DNA of 46,341 bases, taken from Desulfovibrio sp. (GTDB lineage: Bacteria; Desulfobacterota; Desulfovibrionia; Desulfovibrionales; Desulfovibrionaceae). A model generated the notes under the pieces. That model saw only the letters and a program-made list of their open reading frames with translations. It made no database searches and was not told where the DNA came from. The translations under genes were made by a program, and so were the position numbers. This document shows, piece after piece, positions 34,649 through 42,282 of the stretch. Location: the NCBI GenBank assembly GCA_031288535.1, contig JAITRF010000062.1, forward strand, positions 1-46,341, read 5' to 3'. How positions within the stretch are numbered: the stretch's first letter is position 1; each line of letters opens with the position of its first letter.

Positions 34649-35062
34649 TCAAAATTTGTAGCTAACACCCAGTATCAAACACATTTCTCGCGTTAACGAT
34701 TCGGCGGAATGTCTTGTCAGGCAATTTTTAATTTCATTGACTTTTTGTGGAGGAAGCGTTGTCATCACCCGACAAGCGCCTTTCTCAATTTTTGACGCAA
34801 CCTTTTTGGTCTTGAACAGGGATGGTTTTCTTGAAAGGTCAAGCCATGTATCTTTTGGAAACGTGCTGCTTCCCCCGCGAATGAAAAATTTTTTCTGCGT
34901 CGGCTGGCAACCCTGATTTTTTTCTTTACCTTTGGAGGACGCCATTACAAAAATAACGTCATCTTTGTCTGCGCTGAAGGCCAACACGACAAATAACTTG
35001 TCCGCATGACCACCATCAAGAAATTCATAGTCGGAGAAATAGACGACATCCCCAATGTTCAT
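34649..35062 (-). CDS. Putative toxin of a Panacea toxin-antitoxin pair (MazF/PemK-like barrel)
   Basis: The 137-residue protein begins GDVVYFSDYEFLDGGHADKLFVVLA, the pattern of MazF/PemK-type SH3-like barrels (GD-V near the start, a hydrophobic VVL strand, then DVIFVMASSK). It ends in a helical part (LPPQKVNEIKNCL). The similarity is weak, so ribonuclease activity is only a guess. Its ATG overlaps the stop of the upstream Panacea-domain gene by 4 nt (ATGA), the usual antitoxin-toxin arrangement. AT-rich composition suggests transfer. Confidence 0.62.
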   Translation of the reverse strand: MNIGDVVYFSDYEFLDGGHADKLFVVLAFSADKDDVIFVMASSKGKEKNQGCQPTQKKFFIRGGSSTFPKDTWLDLSRKPSLFKTKKVASKIEKGACRVMTTLPPQKVNEIKNCLTRHSAESLTREMCLILGVSYKF

Positions 35063-35625
35063 CCGAACATTGCCTCAAGCATGGCGTTGTCGTCTTGTAT
35101 TTCCTTGATACGGTTCTTCTCCTCTTCGGAACAACCGTCAAGCGCAAGATCGTAGTTAATGACGGCTTTCTGGCCTTTCGTTTTCAGTGTTACGTCCCAA
35201 GGGTCATTGCGGGTATGGGACGCCTTGACTACAAGTTGCGCGGGAACATCCTTGAACATTTCCGAAATATTTTGAAGTTCCTTCTTTTCAATGCCGGAGA
35301 AGTAATAATCAGAGAACCTCGCGCCCGGCTTAGCCTTGAGCTTTGTCTCGGTGCCGGCGCCCGTTACAGTGACGATATCCTTGAGGTTAAGTCCGCAGTT
35401 CTGCCCCCGGCTTATTTCACGCCATACAGACGCCGGTACGGGGCCAAATTCCCACGCCTCATAGTTTTCGCCGGTCAGTGATTCCCCCGTTTCCCGGTAG
35501 AGTCTAAAATCAAGGTAAAACAACAGCTTCATCAGCTTCGTAAGGCCGATGGTCTTGTCGTTCTGAATGAAAAAAATGATGGCGTTTTTGAGCTTCTCAC
35601 GCCTGCGCTCTTCGCTTGTGGGCAT
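35059..35625 (-). CDS. Panacea-domain (SocA/DUF4065-like) antitoxin
   Basis: The 188-residue protein has the Panacea signature: IGLTKLMKLLFYLDFRLY, GESLTGENYEAWEFGPVP and the downstream helical core (IEKKELQNISEMFKD, LVVKASHTRNDPWDV). Panacea proteins are versatile antitoxins paired with many unrelated toxins (family knowledge). The gene is followed with a 4-nt overlap by a small toxin-like gene. The ATG at 35625 is preferred to a TTG 12 nt upstream because GGGGGAG lies directly ahead and the promoter leaves a leader of only about 12 nt. Confidence 0.85.
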   Translation of the reverse strand: MPTSEERRREKLKNAIIFFIQNDKTIGLTKLMKLLFYLDFRLYRETGESLTGENYEAWEFGPVPASVWREISRGQNCGLNLKDIVTVTGAGTETKLKAKPGARFSDYYFSGIEKKELQNISEMFKDVPAQLVVKASHTRNDPWDVTLKTKGQKAVINYDLALDGCSEEEKNRIKEIQDDNAMLEAMFG

Positions 35626-35643
35626 CCTCTCCCCCAAAATAAC

Positions 35644-35672
35644 CTTATAGCGACTCCATCACAGCATGTAAA
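35644..35672 (-). promoter_or_regulatory. Sigma-70 promoter of the Panacea toxin-antitoxin operon
   Basis: On the minus strand TTTACA (35672-35667) is followed after exactly 17 bp by TATAAG (35649-35644), each five of six to consensus. Transcription would begin near 35637. The flanking 35650-35800 stretch is AT-rich and holds no gene. Confidence 0.65.
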
Positions 35673-35885
35673 TGGAAAGCAAATTTCGTGCCATGTTTAT
35701 TCGCAGAGCAATCAAATAAGTTCACAATATATTGAAATTACAGAAAAAATTTTCGTGTCCCGCCAATTCATAGTGACAATTTCAGTAGGTTACAATTCTT
35801 CATTCGATTGCCCTGAGCGCCGGCCGGAGACGGCTTGCGTTGCCGTGGAAATTGGCGTAATAAACGCCGCATCCGGCGTTATGCC

Positions 35886-35956
35886 AGAGCATTTTACGCT
35901 TGAAACGCTTGCTTGACGGCGGGCGAAGCCCGCCTGCAAGCGTTTCGCGGCGGGCT
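35886..35956 (-). repeat. Dispersed palindromic repeat, copy H (inverted, partial)
   Basis: This is the hairpin-3 half of the repeat: AGAGCATTTTACGCTTG...GGCGGGCGAAGCCCGCC...CGTTTCGCGG. It is joined to a second shared motif (35969-36014) of the form GCGGCCGATACCGGTTTG...GCAACCTGGCAT. The same junction of motifs occurs before the HD-GYP gene at 10680-10752. Confidence 0.7.
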
Positions 35957-36065
35957 GGGCCTTGTCTGCGGCCGATACCGGTTTGCTACCTGTTGTTGTT
36001 CGCAACCTGGCATGAAACGGCGCGGGTTCAGTCTTGAGCGGTTTTTTGCCGCTTATGAGGATTTT

Positions 36066-36284
36066 ATGGCCAAGGAAGAAGCCCTTGAGATAGACGGCGT
36101 AGTGCAGGAGGCCCTGCCCAATGCCATGTTCCGGGTGGAACTGGAAAACGGGCATGAGGTGCTGGCCCACATTTCCGGGAAGATGCGCAAGTTCTACATC
36201 CGCATCCTGCCTGGAGACAAGGTCAAGGTGGAACTTTCGCCCTATGACCTGACGCGCGGACGCATCACCTACCGCATGAAATAG
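36066..36284 (+). CDS. infA: Translation initiation factor IF-1
   Basis: This 72-residue OB-fold protein binds the ribosomal A site during initiation. It contains the family sequence [60 protein letters not shown] and ITYRMK. The ATG at 36066 is confirmed by GAGG 6 nt upstream. A longer frame from 35913 is translated repeat sequence. purF follows 8 nt later, so the two are probably cotranscribed. Confidence 0.97.
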   Translation: MAKEEALEIDGVVQEALPNAMFRVELENGHEVLAHISGKMRKFYIRILPGDKVKVELSPYDLTRGRITYRMK

Positions 36285-36292
36285 TTTCCTCC

Positions 36293-37654
36293 ATGGACGG
36301 ACAGCTCCACGAAGAATGCGGGGTCATCGGCCTTTTCGGCGTAGAGGGGGCAGCTTCTCTCGCCGCTCTGGGGTTGCACGCCCTCCAGCACAGGGGACAG
36401 GAATCCGCGGGCATAGCCACCTCCAGGGCGGGCAAGCTGTATCTTGTCAAAGGAATGGGGCTGGTTTCGTCGCTTTTTTCCAAAGGGGAAACCGGGCAGC
36501 TTCCCGGAGACGCGGCCATCGGACACGTGCGCTATTCTACGGCCGGGGGCAGCAATTTCGCCAACGCCCAGCCCCTGCTCGCCCGCTATACGGGCGGAGA
36601 AGCCGCCCTCGCCCATAACGGCAACCTGGCGTGGGCGGCGCGCCTGCAACGGGACCTCTGTTCCTCCGGGGCGCTTTTCCAGACCACCACGGACAGCGAA
36701 ATCTTTCTGCACCTTCTGGCCAGGGAACAGGCCGTTGACGACGAGGCCATAGCCGGGGTTTTCTCCCTGGCCGGTCCGGCGTTTTCCGTGGTGATGCTGC
36801 TGGCGGACCGGCTGATAGCGGCCCGCGACCCTTACGGCTACCGCCCCCTGGTCCTCGGGAGGTTCGGCTCCGGCCGGGTCGTGGCCTCCGAGACCTGCGC
36901 CTTTGACCAGATAGGGGCCGTCTATGAGCGGGAAATAGAACCGGGGGAGATGCTGGTCGTCTCCTCTGACGGCTGTCGATCGGTGGATTTCGCCGGGACC
37001 CGGCCCCGGCCGGCGCGCTGCCTGCTGGAGCTGATCTACTTTGCGCGCCCGGATTCTCTGGTTTTCGGGGAAACCCCCCACATTTTCCGGCAGCGCTGCG
37101 GGCATCTGCTGGCCGCCGAACAGCCGGCGGAGGCGGACATCGTCGTGCCCATTCCGGATTCCGGCATGAGCGCGGCCATGGGCTACGCGGCCGCCCTGAA
37201 CCTTCCCTGGGAACGCGGCCTCATCCGCAACCACTATGTGGGGCGCAGCTTCATCTCGCCCGGACAGGAGGCGCGCGTCGCCGCGGTGCGCATGAAAAAC
37301 AACGTGGTGGGCGAAGTGGTCAGGGACAGGCGCGTGGTCCTGGTGGACGATTCCCTGATCCGGGGCACGACCACGGAAGCCTTGGGACGCGTGCTGCGCA
37401 AGGCCGGAGCCCGCGAAGTGCACATGCGCATCGCCTGTCCGCCCACGCGCTACCCCTGTTCCTACGGGGTGGATTTTCCCCGCCACGAGGAACTGCTGGC
37501 CCACAAGTTCAGCCTGGAGCAAATCCGGGAAAGACTCAACCTGGACAGCCTGGGCTACCTCTCCCTGCAGGGGATGATCGGTCTCTTCGGAGAGAAGTCC
37601 GACACCTTCTGTACATCCTGTTGGAGCGGCGATTACCGCGTGCCGCCGGAATGA
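36293..37654 (+). CDS. purF: Amidophosphoribosyltransferase (iron-sulfur type)
   Basis: PurF transfers the amide of glutamine to PRPP, the first committed step of purine synthesis. The 453-residue protein is made with a propeptide of 8 residues (MDGQLHEE) ahead of the nucleophile Cys9 (CGVIGLFG). The glutaminase domain continues through HRGQESAGIA and HNGNL. The phosphoribosyltransferase domain has the PRPP loop VVLVDDSLIRGTTT. Four cysteines match the 4Fe-4S ligands of the Bacillus-type enzyme: Cys in PARCLLELIYF, Cys in RIACPPTRYP, and the C-terminal CTSC. The 3' end overlaps the convergent dhaK by 22 bp. Confidence 0.97.
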   Translation: MDGQLHEECGVIGLFGVEGAASLAALGLHALQHRGQESAGIATSRAGKLYLVKGMGLVSSLFSKGETGQLPGDAAIGHVRYSTAGGSNFANAQPLLARYTGGEAALAHNGNLAWAARLQRDLCSSGALFQTTTDSEIFLHLLAREQAVDDEAIAGVFSLAGPAFSVVMLLADRLIAARDPYGYRPLVLGRFGSGRVVASETCAFDQIGAVYEREIEPGEMLVVSSDGCRSVDFAGTRPRPARCLLELIYFARPDSLVFGETPHIFRQRCGHLLAAEQPAEADIVVPIPDSGMSAAMGYAAALNLPWERGLIRNHYVGRSFISPGQEARVAAVRMKNNVVGEVVRDRRVVLVDDSLIRGTTTEALGRVLRKAGAREVHMRIACPPTRYPCSYGVDFPRHEELLAHKFSLEQIRERLNLDSLGYLSLQGMIGLFGEKSDTFCTSCWSGDYRVPPE

Positions 37655-38667
37655 CCCGTCCCGGACCCGACCTTTTTCATATAGGGCGTATTACAGGGCG
37701 CGTTCCAGTAACGGAGCAGTTCGTCATCCATTCTCGCCAGGAACATCTGGAACCCCGCCTGCTCTTGCGCCGTAAGGATCTCTCCCACGCAATTCGCCGC
37801 GATTGCGACGTTCTTCGCCTTTAAAAGCTGTTCGCAACGGCGGTAGACGATGAAGAGCTCCATCAGAGTGGTCGCGCCCGCGCCGTTCAAAATCAGCATC
37901 ACCTTTTCTCCCGCCCGGATGGAGAGGTCGTCCAGCAGGACGTTCAGCATGATTTCGGCGGTTTCGTCGGCGCTTTTCATGGGCTGCCGTCCGCCGCCGC
38001 CCTCGCCGTGCTGCCCCACTCCGATTTCCATCTCGTCCTCTCCCGGGTCGTCCAGAGTAATGCCCGTGACGGGATGGGTCGCTCCGCGCACCGCCACGGC
38101 CAAGGTCGCCATGTTGTTCGCGAAACGCCGCGCGACGGCGGCCACCTCTTCGAGACTTCCGCCTGCGGCAGCGGCTGCGCCCGCGATCTTGAAAGTCGGC
38201 ACGCAACCTACAAGCCCGCGGCGATCGTCGCTGTGTTCGCGCGGGGCGTTGGAAACATCCTCCTGCGTGACCACCTTGGCCACGTGGAGCCCCTCTTTCT
38301 CGGCCAGCTTCATGGCCATATCTCCGGCCAGCATGTCGCCGGCGTGGTTCAGGACGACAAACAGGACGCCTTTGCCCCTGTCCGCCAATTTGATGGCGTC
38401 CACACACGTTATCGGCCCCGGGGCGGCAAAAATGTCCCCGACCACGCTGACGTCCAGCATCCCTTCTCCGACAAAGCCGGAGAGCGCGGGTTCATGCCCC
38501 GCTCCGCCCAAAGTGACGACGGTGACGCGACTGGCTTTTTCCAGCCGGTTGTTGACCACCATATTGCCGGGCTTGAGCGTCACGAGGTCGCGATGCGCGG
38601 CGGCAAAACCTTCGAGCAGTTCTTTTGTCAGGTTTTCCGGTGAATTGATAAACTTCTTCATCTTCAT
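37633..38667 (-). CDS. dhaK: Dihydroxyacetone kinase subunit DhaK-like
   Basis: DhaK binds dihydroxyacetone (or a similar ketose/aldose) covalently through a histidine while DhaL supplies the phosphoryl group. The 344-residue protein shows GGAGHEPALSGFVGEGMLD, NHAGDMLAGDMA, and the hemiaminal-forming H220 in GVGQHGEGG, as in E. coli (H218). The usual GSGHEP is GAGHEP and HGEPG is HGEGG, so the substrate may differ from dihydroxyacetone. The ATG at 38667 has GAGGAG upstream. It lies 26 nt after dhaL. There is no dhaM (PTS phosphodonor) gene in the window. Confidence 0.9.
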   Translation of the reverse strand: MKMKKFINSPENLTKELLEGFAAAHRDLVTLKPGNMVVNNRLEKASRVTVVTLGGAGHEPALSGFVGEGMLDVSVVGDIFAAPGPITCVDAIKLADRGKGVLFVVLNHAGDMLAGDMAMKLAEKEGLHVAKVVTQEDVSNAPREHSDDRRGLVGCVPTFKIAGAAAAAGGSLEEVAAVARRFANNMATLAVAVRGATHPVTGITLDDPGEDEMEIGVGQHGEGGGGRQPMKSADETAEIMLNVLLDDLSIRAGEKVMLILNGAGATTLMELFIVYRRCEQLLKAKNVAIAANCVGEILTAQEQAGFQMFLARMDDELLRYWNAPCNTPYMKKVGSGTGHSGGTR

Positions 38668-38693
38668 CGCGCTTTCTCCTCTTCCACATCAAA

Positions 38694-39335
38694 TCAGTAC
38701 TGCGGAATATGCTCTTCAGCACCGCACTGGAAACCTTTGAACAGAAGCGCCGTGCTCACCGCTCCCACATCGGGGGTTCCGAGGGTCTTTTCTCCGTAAT
38801 TGCGGGCACGCCCGAATTTCGACACCTGGTTTTCAGTCTCCTGGAGCCCCAGTGACGCGGCCGCCGCGGCCGCCTGCAGGATGGACAAAACGTCGTCCGG
38901 CGCTTTTTCCGCAGCTTCCGTCGCGGGGATCAGGACGTCCATCAGAGTTTTGTCGCCGACCCGCGCTTTGGTTATCTCGAAAAGCGCGCTTCTGGCGGAG
39001 GAGAACATCGCTTTCAGCGTTGCGGCGTTAATTTCGTTGTCGTCGTCGGAAAGCGGCCCGGCAAGCCCTTCCAGCAGTACGCCATAAAGAGGCCCGGCGC
39101 TGCCGCCGGCGATCTCCAGACACCCGGAGCCCAAGCTTTTTATGAAGTCTTTCACGCTTTCATCCTGCCGCTCATTCAGACGCGACAGAATCATGGCCGC
39201 CATTTTGCCGATGGTGACGCCGTGGTCGCCATCCCCGAAACGGGAATCAATCTCGCTGAGGCGCAGGGTGTTTTGCTGCCAGAGCAGAGCCACAAAGCGG
39301 AACATGGAAAAAAGGTCTTCTTTTGTCAGTAACAT
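38694..39335 (-). CDS. dhaL: Dihydroxyacetone kinase subunit DhaL-like
   Basis: DhaL is the nucleotide-binding all-helical subunit that phosphorylates the substrate held by DhaK. The 213-residue protein has the Mg-nucleotide motif EIDSRFGDGDHG, the GGSAGPLYG loop and a closing VGDKTLMDVLIPA and GAVSTALL. In PTS-type systems DhaL holds ADP rephosphorylated by DhaM; here no DhaM is visible, so direct ATP use or a distant DhaM must be assumed. The ATG at 39335 is preferred to a GTG at 39344 because GAGG lies 8 nt before it. The order dhaL-dhaK is the reverse of E. coli. Confidence 0.9.
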   Translation of the reverse strand: MLLTKEDLFSMFRFVALLWQQNTLRLSEIDSRFGDGDHGVTIGKMAAMILSRLNERQDESVKDFIKSLGSGCLEIAGGSAGPLYGVLLEGLAGPLSDDDNEINAATLKAMFSSARSALFEITKARVGDKTLMDVLIPATEAAEKAPDDVLSILQAAAAAASLGLQETENQVSKFGRARNYGEKTLGTPDVGAVSTALLFKGFQCGAEEHIPQY

Positions 39336-39400
39336 ACGCGACACCTCGCAAGATTGTGCTCACGTCAAAATTTGATCAGCAATTCCTCCGCTTTTGATCC

Positions 39401-39466
39401 GCGCCGCGAGATTGTCACATGGCGTACTTGCTCCGCCAGGAGACAATTTCATGCGTAAAATGCTCC
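39401..39466 (+). repeat. Dispersed palindromic repeat, copy I (partial, overlaps kinase 3' end)
   Basis: This is the hairpin-3 half of the repeat: GCCGCGAGATTGTCAC...AGACAATTTCATGCGTAAAATGCTCC. The hybrid-kinase gene reads through it in antisense and takes its last 17 or so codons and stop from it. Confidence 0.75.
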
Positions 39467-41685
39467 AGACCCGTCGGAACCCTGCCCTCGGCCTCCTGCA
39501 GAACCCCGTTTATCCGCACGACCATTTCGGAAAAACGCTGGATAAAAGCCTCCAGATGGGTCTCTATCAGTTCAAGGTCACCCTTCATGCCCGCCTTTTC
39601 CAGAAGCATGGCGTCGTTCGACAAGGCTTCCGCGCCGATGGTGGCGGAGGCGCTTTTCAGGGCATGCACCCGAATGACAAAGGATTGCAGCCACGGCAGG
39701 AGAGTGTCTCCGTCGGGCGTCCTTTCCGGCTTCTTCATGTCGGTGACGTTTTTCAGCGTTTCTCTCAGGGACGGCAGGAATTTTCCAGCATCCTGGCAAT
39801 ATTGGGCGAGGACGTTTCTATAGGAAACCTCGACTCCCCCGCACATGATGATTCCCTTCTCCACGTCCAGACCCTCGACGGAATACAGGTGTTCCATTAT
39901 GGTTTTCGGCGTCCTGCCGGATGCGGGAGTAGGGGATAACCGGCGCTTGCTCTTTGGGAGCCACTTGTTTACGAGCGCGTTCAGCTTGGCGGGTTCAATC
40001 GGCTTGGCAAGGTAATCGCTGAAGCCCTTGGACAGGAACATTTCCCGCATCCCCGCCAGCACATTGGCGGTCAGCGCGATTATGGGAACCTGCCCGAAAT
40101 ATTCGCCCTCCAGGGCGCGAATTCTGGCCGTGGCCTCTATGCCGTCCGTTCCGGGCATCATTTGATCCATGAAGACAATGTCATACTTCCTGCTCCTGAC
40201 CATTTCCACGGAAGCGTCTCCGTTGTGGCAGGTGTCGACCTGCATCTGGTAGGGTTCGAGAAGCCCCATGGCAATCTTGAGATTGGTATTGATATCGTCC
40301 ACGATGAGTATCCGGGCCTCGGGGGCGGTGAACCCGAGCCTGAATTTTTTTTCGTTCAGGTTATGCCGGAAGCCGTTCAGGAGGTTTGCCACCGGAGTGG
40401 CGTAAACCGGCATGGAAAGAACCGGAATGTTGCTGAACGGCATGGCTTCCTCCGAAGCGGCGGCCATGAGGACGAGGGTGGTGTCGAGTTGTAAGCGTCT
40501 GGCAAGCGCGGCTGCGCGGTTCAGCATGCCTGCCGACATAAACGCGAAAGCATGGCGGCCTGTTTCCAGTTCCCTTAAAAAATGATCCGGGCCGTCCGAA
40601 TCGACCACCGGTACCCCGAGGTTTCTCAGAGTGTCCAAAACCGAATCGACGAACAGAGGGGATTCGCCATACAGGATCACTCCTTTTGAATCGGGATTTT
40701 CCACCATGGCCACCGTGGCGCCCTCGGAATATTCCTGCGGAATAACGACGGTAAATGACGAGCCTTTTCCATACTCGCTCGATACGGCGATGTCACCGCC
40801 CATTTCAGTGCAGAGGTTTTTGGTGATCGCCAGTCCGAGACCCGTGCCCTCGATATTTCTGTTGCGCTGGGCGTCAAGGCGGGTAAACCCGCTGAAAAGT
40901 TTCTGCATATCTTCCTGTTTGATGCCGATGCCCGTGTCAGCGACTTCAAAGCGCAGTAAAATCACATTGTCATCCATCACCTCCCCGATTACGCCAAATC
41001 TGACGAAGCCGTTTATGGTGTATTTCACCGCGTTGGTGAGCAGGTTAAACAGAATTTGCCGGATCCGCACTTCGTCTCCGGTCAATTCGTTGGGGATGCG
41101 GGAATCTATATTGACGAAGAACTGGATGGATTTTTCATACAGCCTCACCCGGATCACATTGATCACATTGTCGATGAGAGAAGAAAAACTGTATTGGGCA
41201 ATAGTGAGTTGGAAGTTGCCGGATTCGATCTTCGACATATCCAGAACGTCGTTGATGATGGAAAGCAGATTTGATCCGGCCTGGCTGATGCTGATAAGGG
41301 AATCCGACAGACTCGTCGATACCGGCGCTTCCCGCAGGGCCAGTTCGCTCATGCCGATGATGGCGTTGAGCGGGGTGCGTATCTCATGGCTCATGCTCGC
41401 CAGGAAATCCGACTTGTATTTGTTTTCCCTGTCGGCCTGTATGCTCTTCTCGCATATTCTGACTATAATGACGCCAAGAAGCAGGGCCAGGAGGACTCCG
41501 AGGAGGATCAGGTCCGCGCCGACTTTGTCCAGCGCGGCGTCGACCTTGGGGGCGGGATTTTCCGCGCAGTACTGCTGCAAGAATCCAAAAATGGAGGAAT
41601 ACCCCAACAAGAGAACCAGGACCAGGCCGAACATCATAACCGCGAGATAGGGCGCGGCTGTTTTAGTTATCAGTTTCCAGTCCAT
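39415..41685 (-). CDS. Membrane hybrid histidine kinase (HisKA-HATPase-REC-Hpt)
   Basis: The 756-residue protein has two membrane helices near the N-terminus (LAVMMFGLVLVLLLGYS and LILLGVLLALLLGVIIV) enclosing only about 30 periplasmic residues. HisKA follows with H100 (SHEIRTPLNAIIG), then the HATPase boxes (NLLTNAVKYT, DTGIGI, GTGLGLAI), a degenerate receiver-like stretch, a receiver with D507 (MDQMMPGTDG), and an Hpt domain with H674 (HALKSASATIG). It is a paralogue of the kinase at 15602-18727 but without the large sensor domain. The start at 41685 has GGAG upstream; a longer frame is repeat-derived. The C-terminal LEHFTHEIVSWRSKYAM is encoded by repeat copy I. dhaL lies 79 nt downstream on the same strand. 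Confidence 0.92.
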   Translation of the reverse strand: MDWKLITKTAAPYLAVMMFGLVLVLLLGYSSIFGFLQQYCAENPAPKVDAALDKVGADLILLGVLLALLLGVIIVRICEKSIQADRENKYKSDFLASMSHEIRTPLNAIIGMSELALREAPVSTSLSDSLISISQAGSNLLSIINDVLDMSKIESGNFQLTIAQYSFSSLIDNVINVIRVRLYEKSIQFFVNIDSRIPNELTGDEVRIRQILFNLLTNAVKYTINGFVRFGVIGEVMDDNVILLRFEVADTGIGIKQEDMQKLFSGFTRLDAQRNRNIEGTGLGLAITKNLCTEMGGDIAVSSEYGKGSSFTVVIPQEYSEGATVAMVENPDSKGVILYGESPLFVDSVLDTLRNLGVPVVDSDGPDHFLRELETGRHAFAFMSAGMLNRAAALARRLQLDTTLVLMAAASEEAMPFSNIPVLSMPVYATPVANLLNGFRHNLNEKKFRLGFTAPEARILIVDDINTNLKIAMGLLEPYQMQVDTCHNGDASVEMVRSRKYDIVFMDQMMPGTDGIEATARIRALEGEYFGQVPIIALTANVLAGMREMFLSKGFSDYLAKPIEPAKLNALVNKWLPKSKRRLSPTPASGRTPKTIMEHLYSVEGLDVEKGIIMCGGVEVSYRNVLAQYCQDAGKFLPSLRETLKNVTDMKKPERTPDGDTLLPWLQSFVIRVHALKSASATIGAEALSNDAMLLEKAGMKGDLELIETHLEAFIQRFSEMVVRINGVLQEAEGRVPTGLEHFTHEIVSWRSKYAM

Positions 41686-41709
41686 ACAGACTCCGTCTTT
41701 GAATCGACC

Positions 41710-41802
41710 CGGCGGGGATTTGCCAGCAAATCCCTGCCGCGAACTTGCCGCGATGCGAATTTGCTTCGCCACCGAGCGACAAGCTCAAGCGCAAAATGTT
41801 CC
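41710..41802 (+). repeat. Dispersed palindromic repeat, copy J (partial)
   Basis: This copy starts at hairpin 2 (GGGGATTTGCCAGCAAATCCCT) and continues through CGAACTTGCCGCGATGCGAA / TTCGCCACCGAGCGACAAGC to GCAAAATGTTCC. Hairpin 1 is missing. It lies just upstream of the second hybrid kinase and gives that gene a false in-frame N-terminal extension. Confidence 0.75.
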
Positions 41803-42011
41803 GCATCCTGTCGGATTTAGAACATAACGCACTGAAACATTAGAGCAGAAGAACTTTGATGCTGTTACTTGTAGTCAAATTATGCAAATACGTTAACAAT
41901 TTAAAAACATGCGTTCCGACAGGCTCCCGATACGCTCCACACTCAAAAAATGCATATCGGACGGCGGCCGGTACGCCGTGCAACTTGAAAAAGCATATCG
42001 AACAGCGCACT

Positions 42012-42135
42012 GGAGCGGTTTGACATTGAAAATGCGTAGACCGCTCTTGCGGGGATTTGCCTACAAATCCCTGTCGCGAGATTGTCGCGAGGCGAACTTG
42101 TTTCGCCGTCAAGCGACAATCGCAAGCGTAAAATG
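42012..42135 (+). repeat. Dispersed ~125-bp palindromic repeat, copy K
   Basis: This full-length copy has TGGAGCGGTTTGACATTG at its start, the GGGGATTTGCCTACAAATCCCT hairpin, and AAGCGACAATCGCAAGCGTA near the end. The 41803-42282 interval around it has no gene. The AT-rich part (41830-41930) shows nothing recognisable. Confidence 0.85.
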
Positions 42136-42282
42136 TAATGACCACCGGGGCGGGAAGCCCGGCGCACCCCCTGCGGGACAGCGGCTCGCACCGCTTGACA
42201 CGACACTAACAAATTATGACGGTTTTCGTCAAATTCCGCATGGACGCCATAAAAAAATTTTAGCTACGTCAACCCCGGCCGT

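Noticed and set aside
35913..36065. Extended N-terminus for IF-1
   Set aside because: The extra 51 residues translate repeat copy H and the leader motif; GAGG and homology both place the start at 36066.
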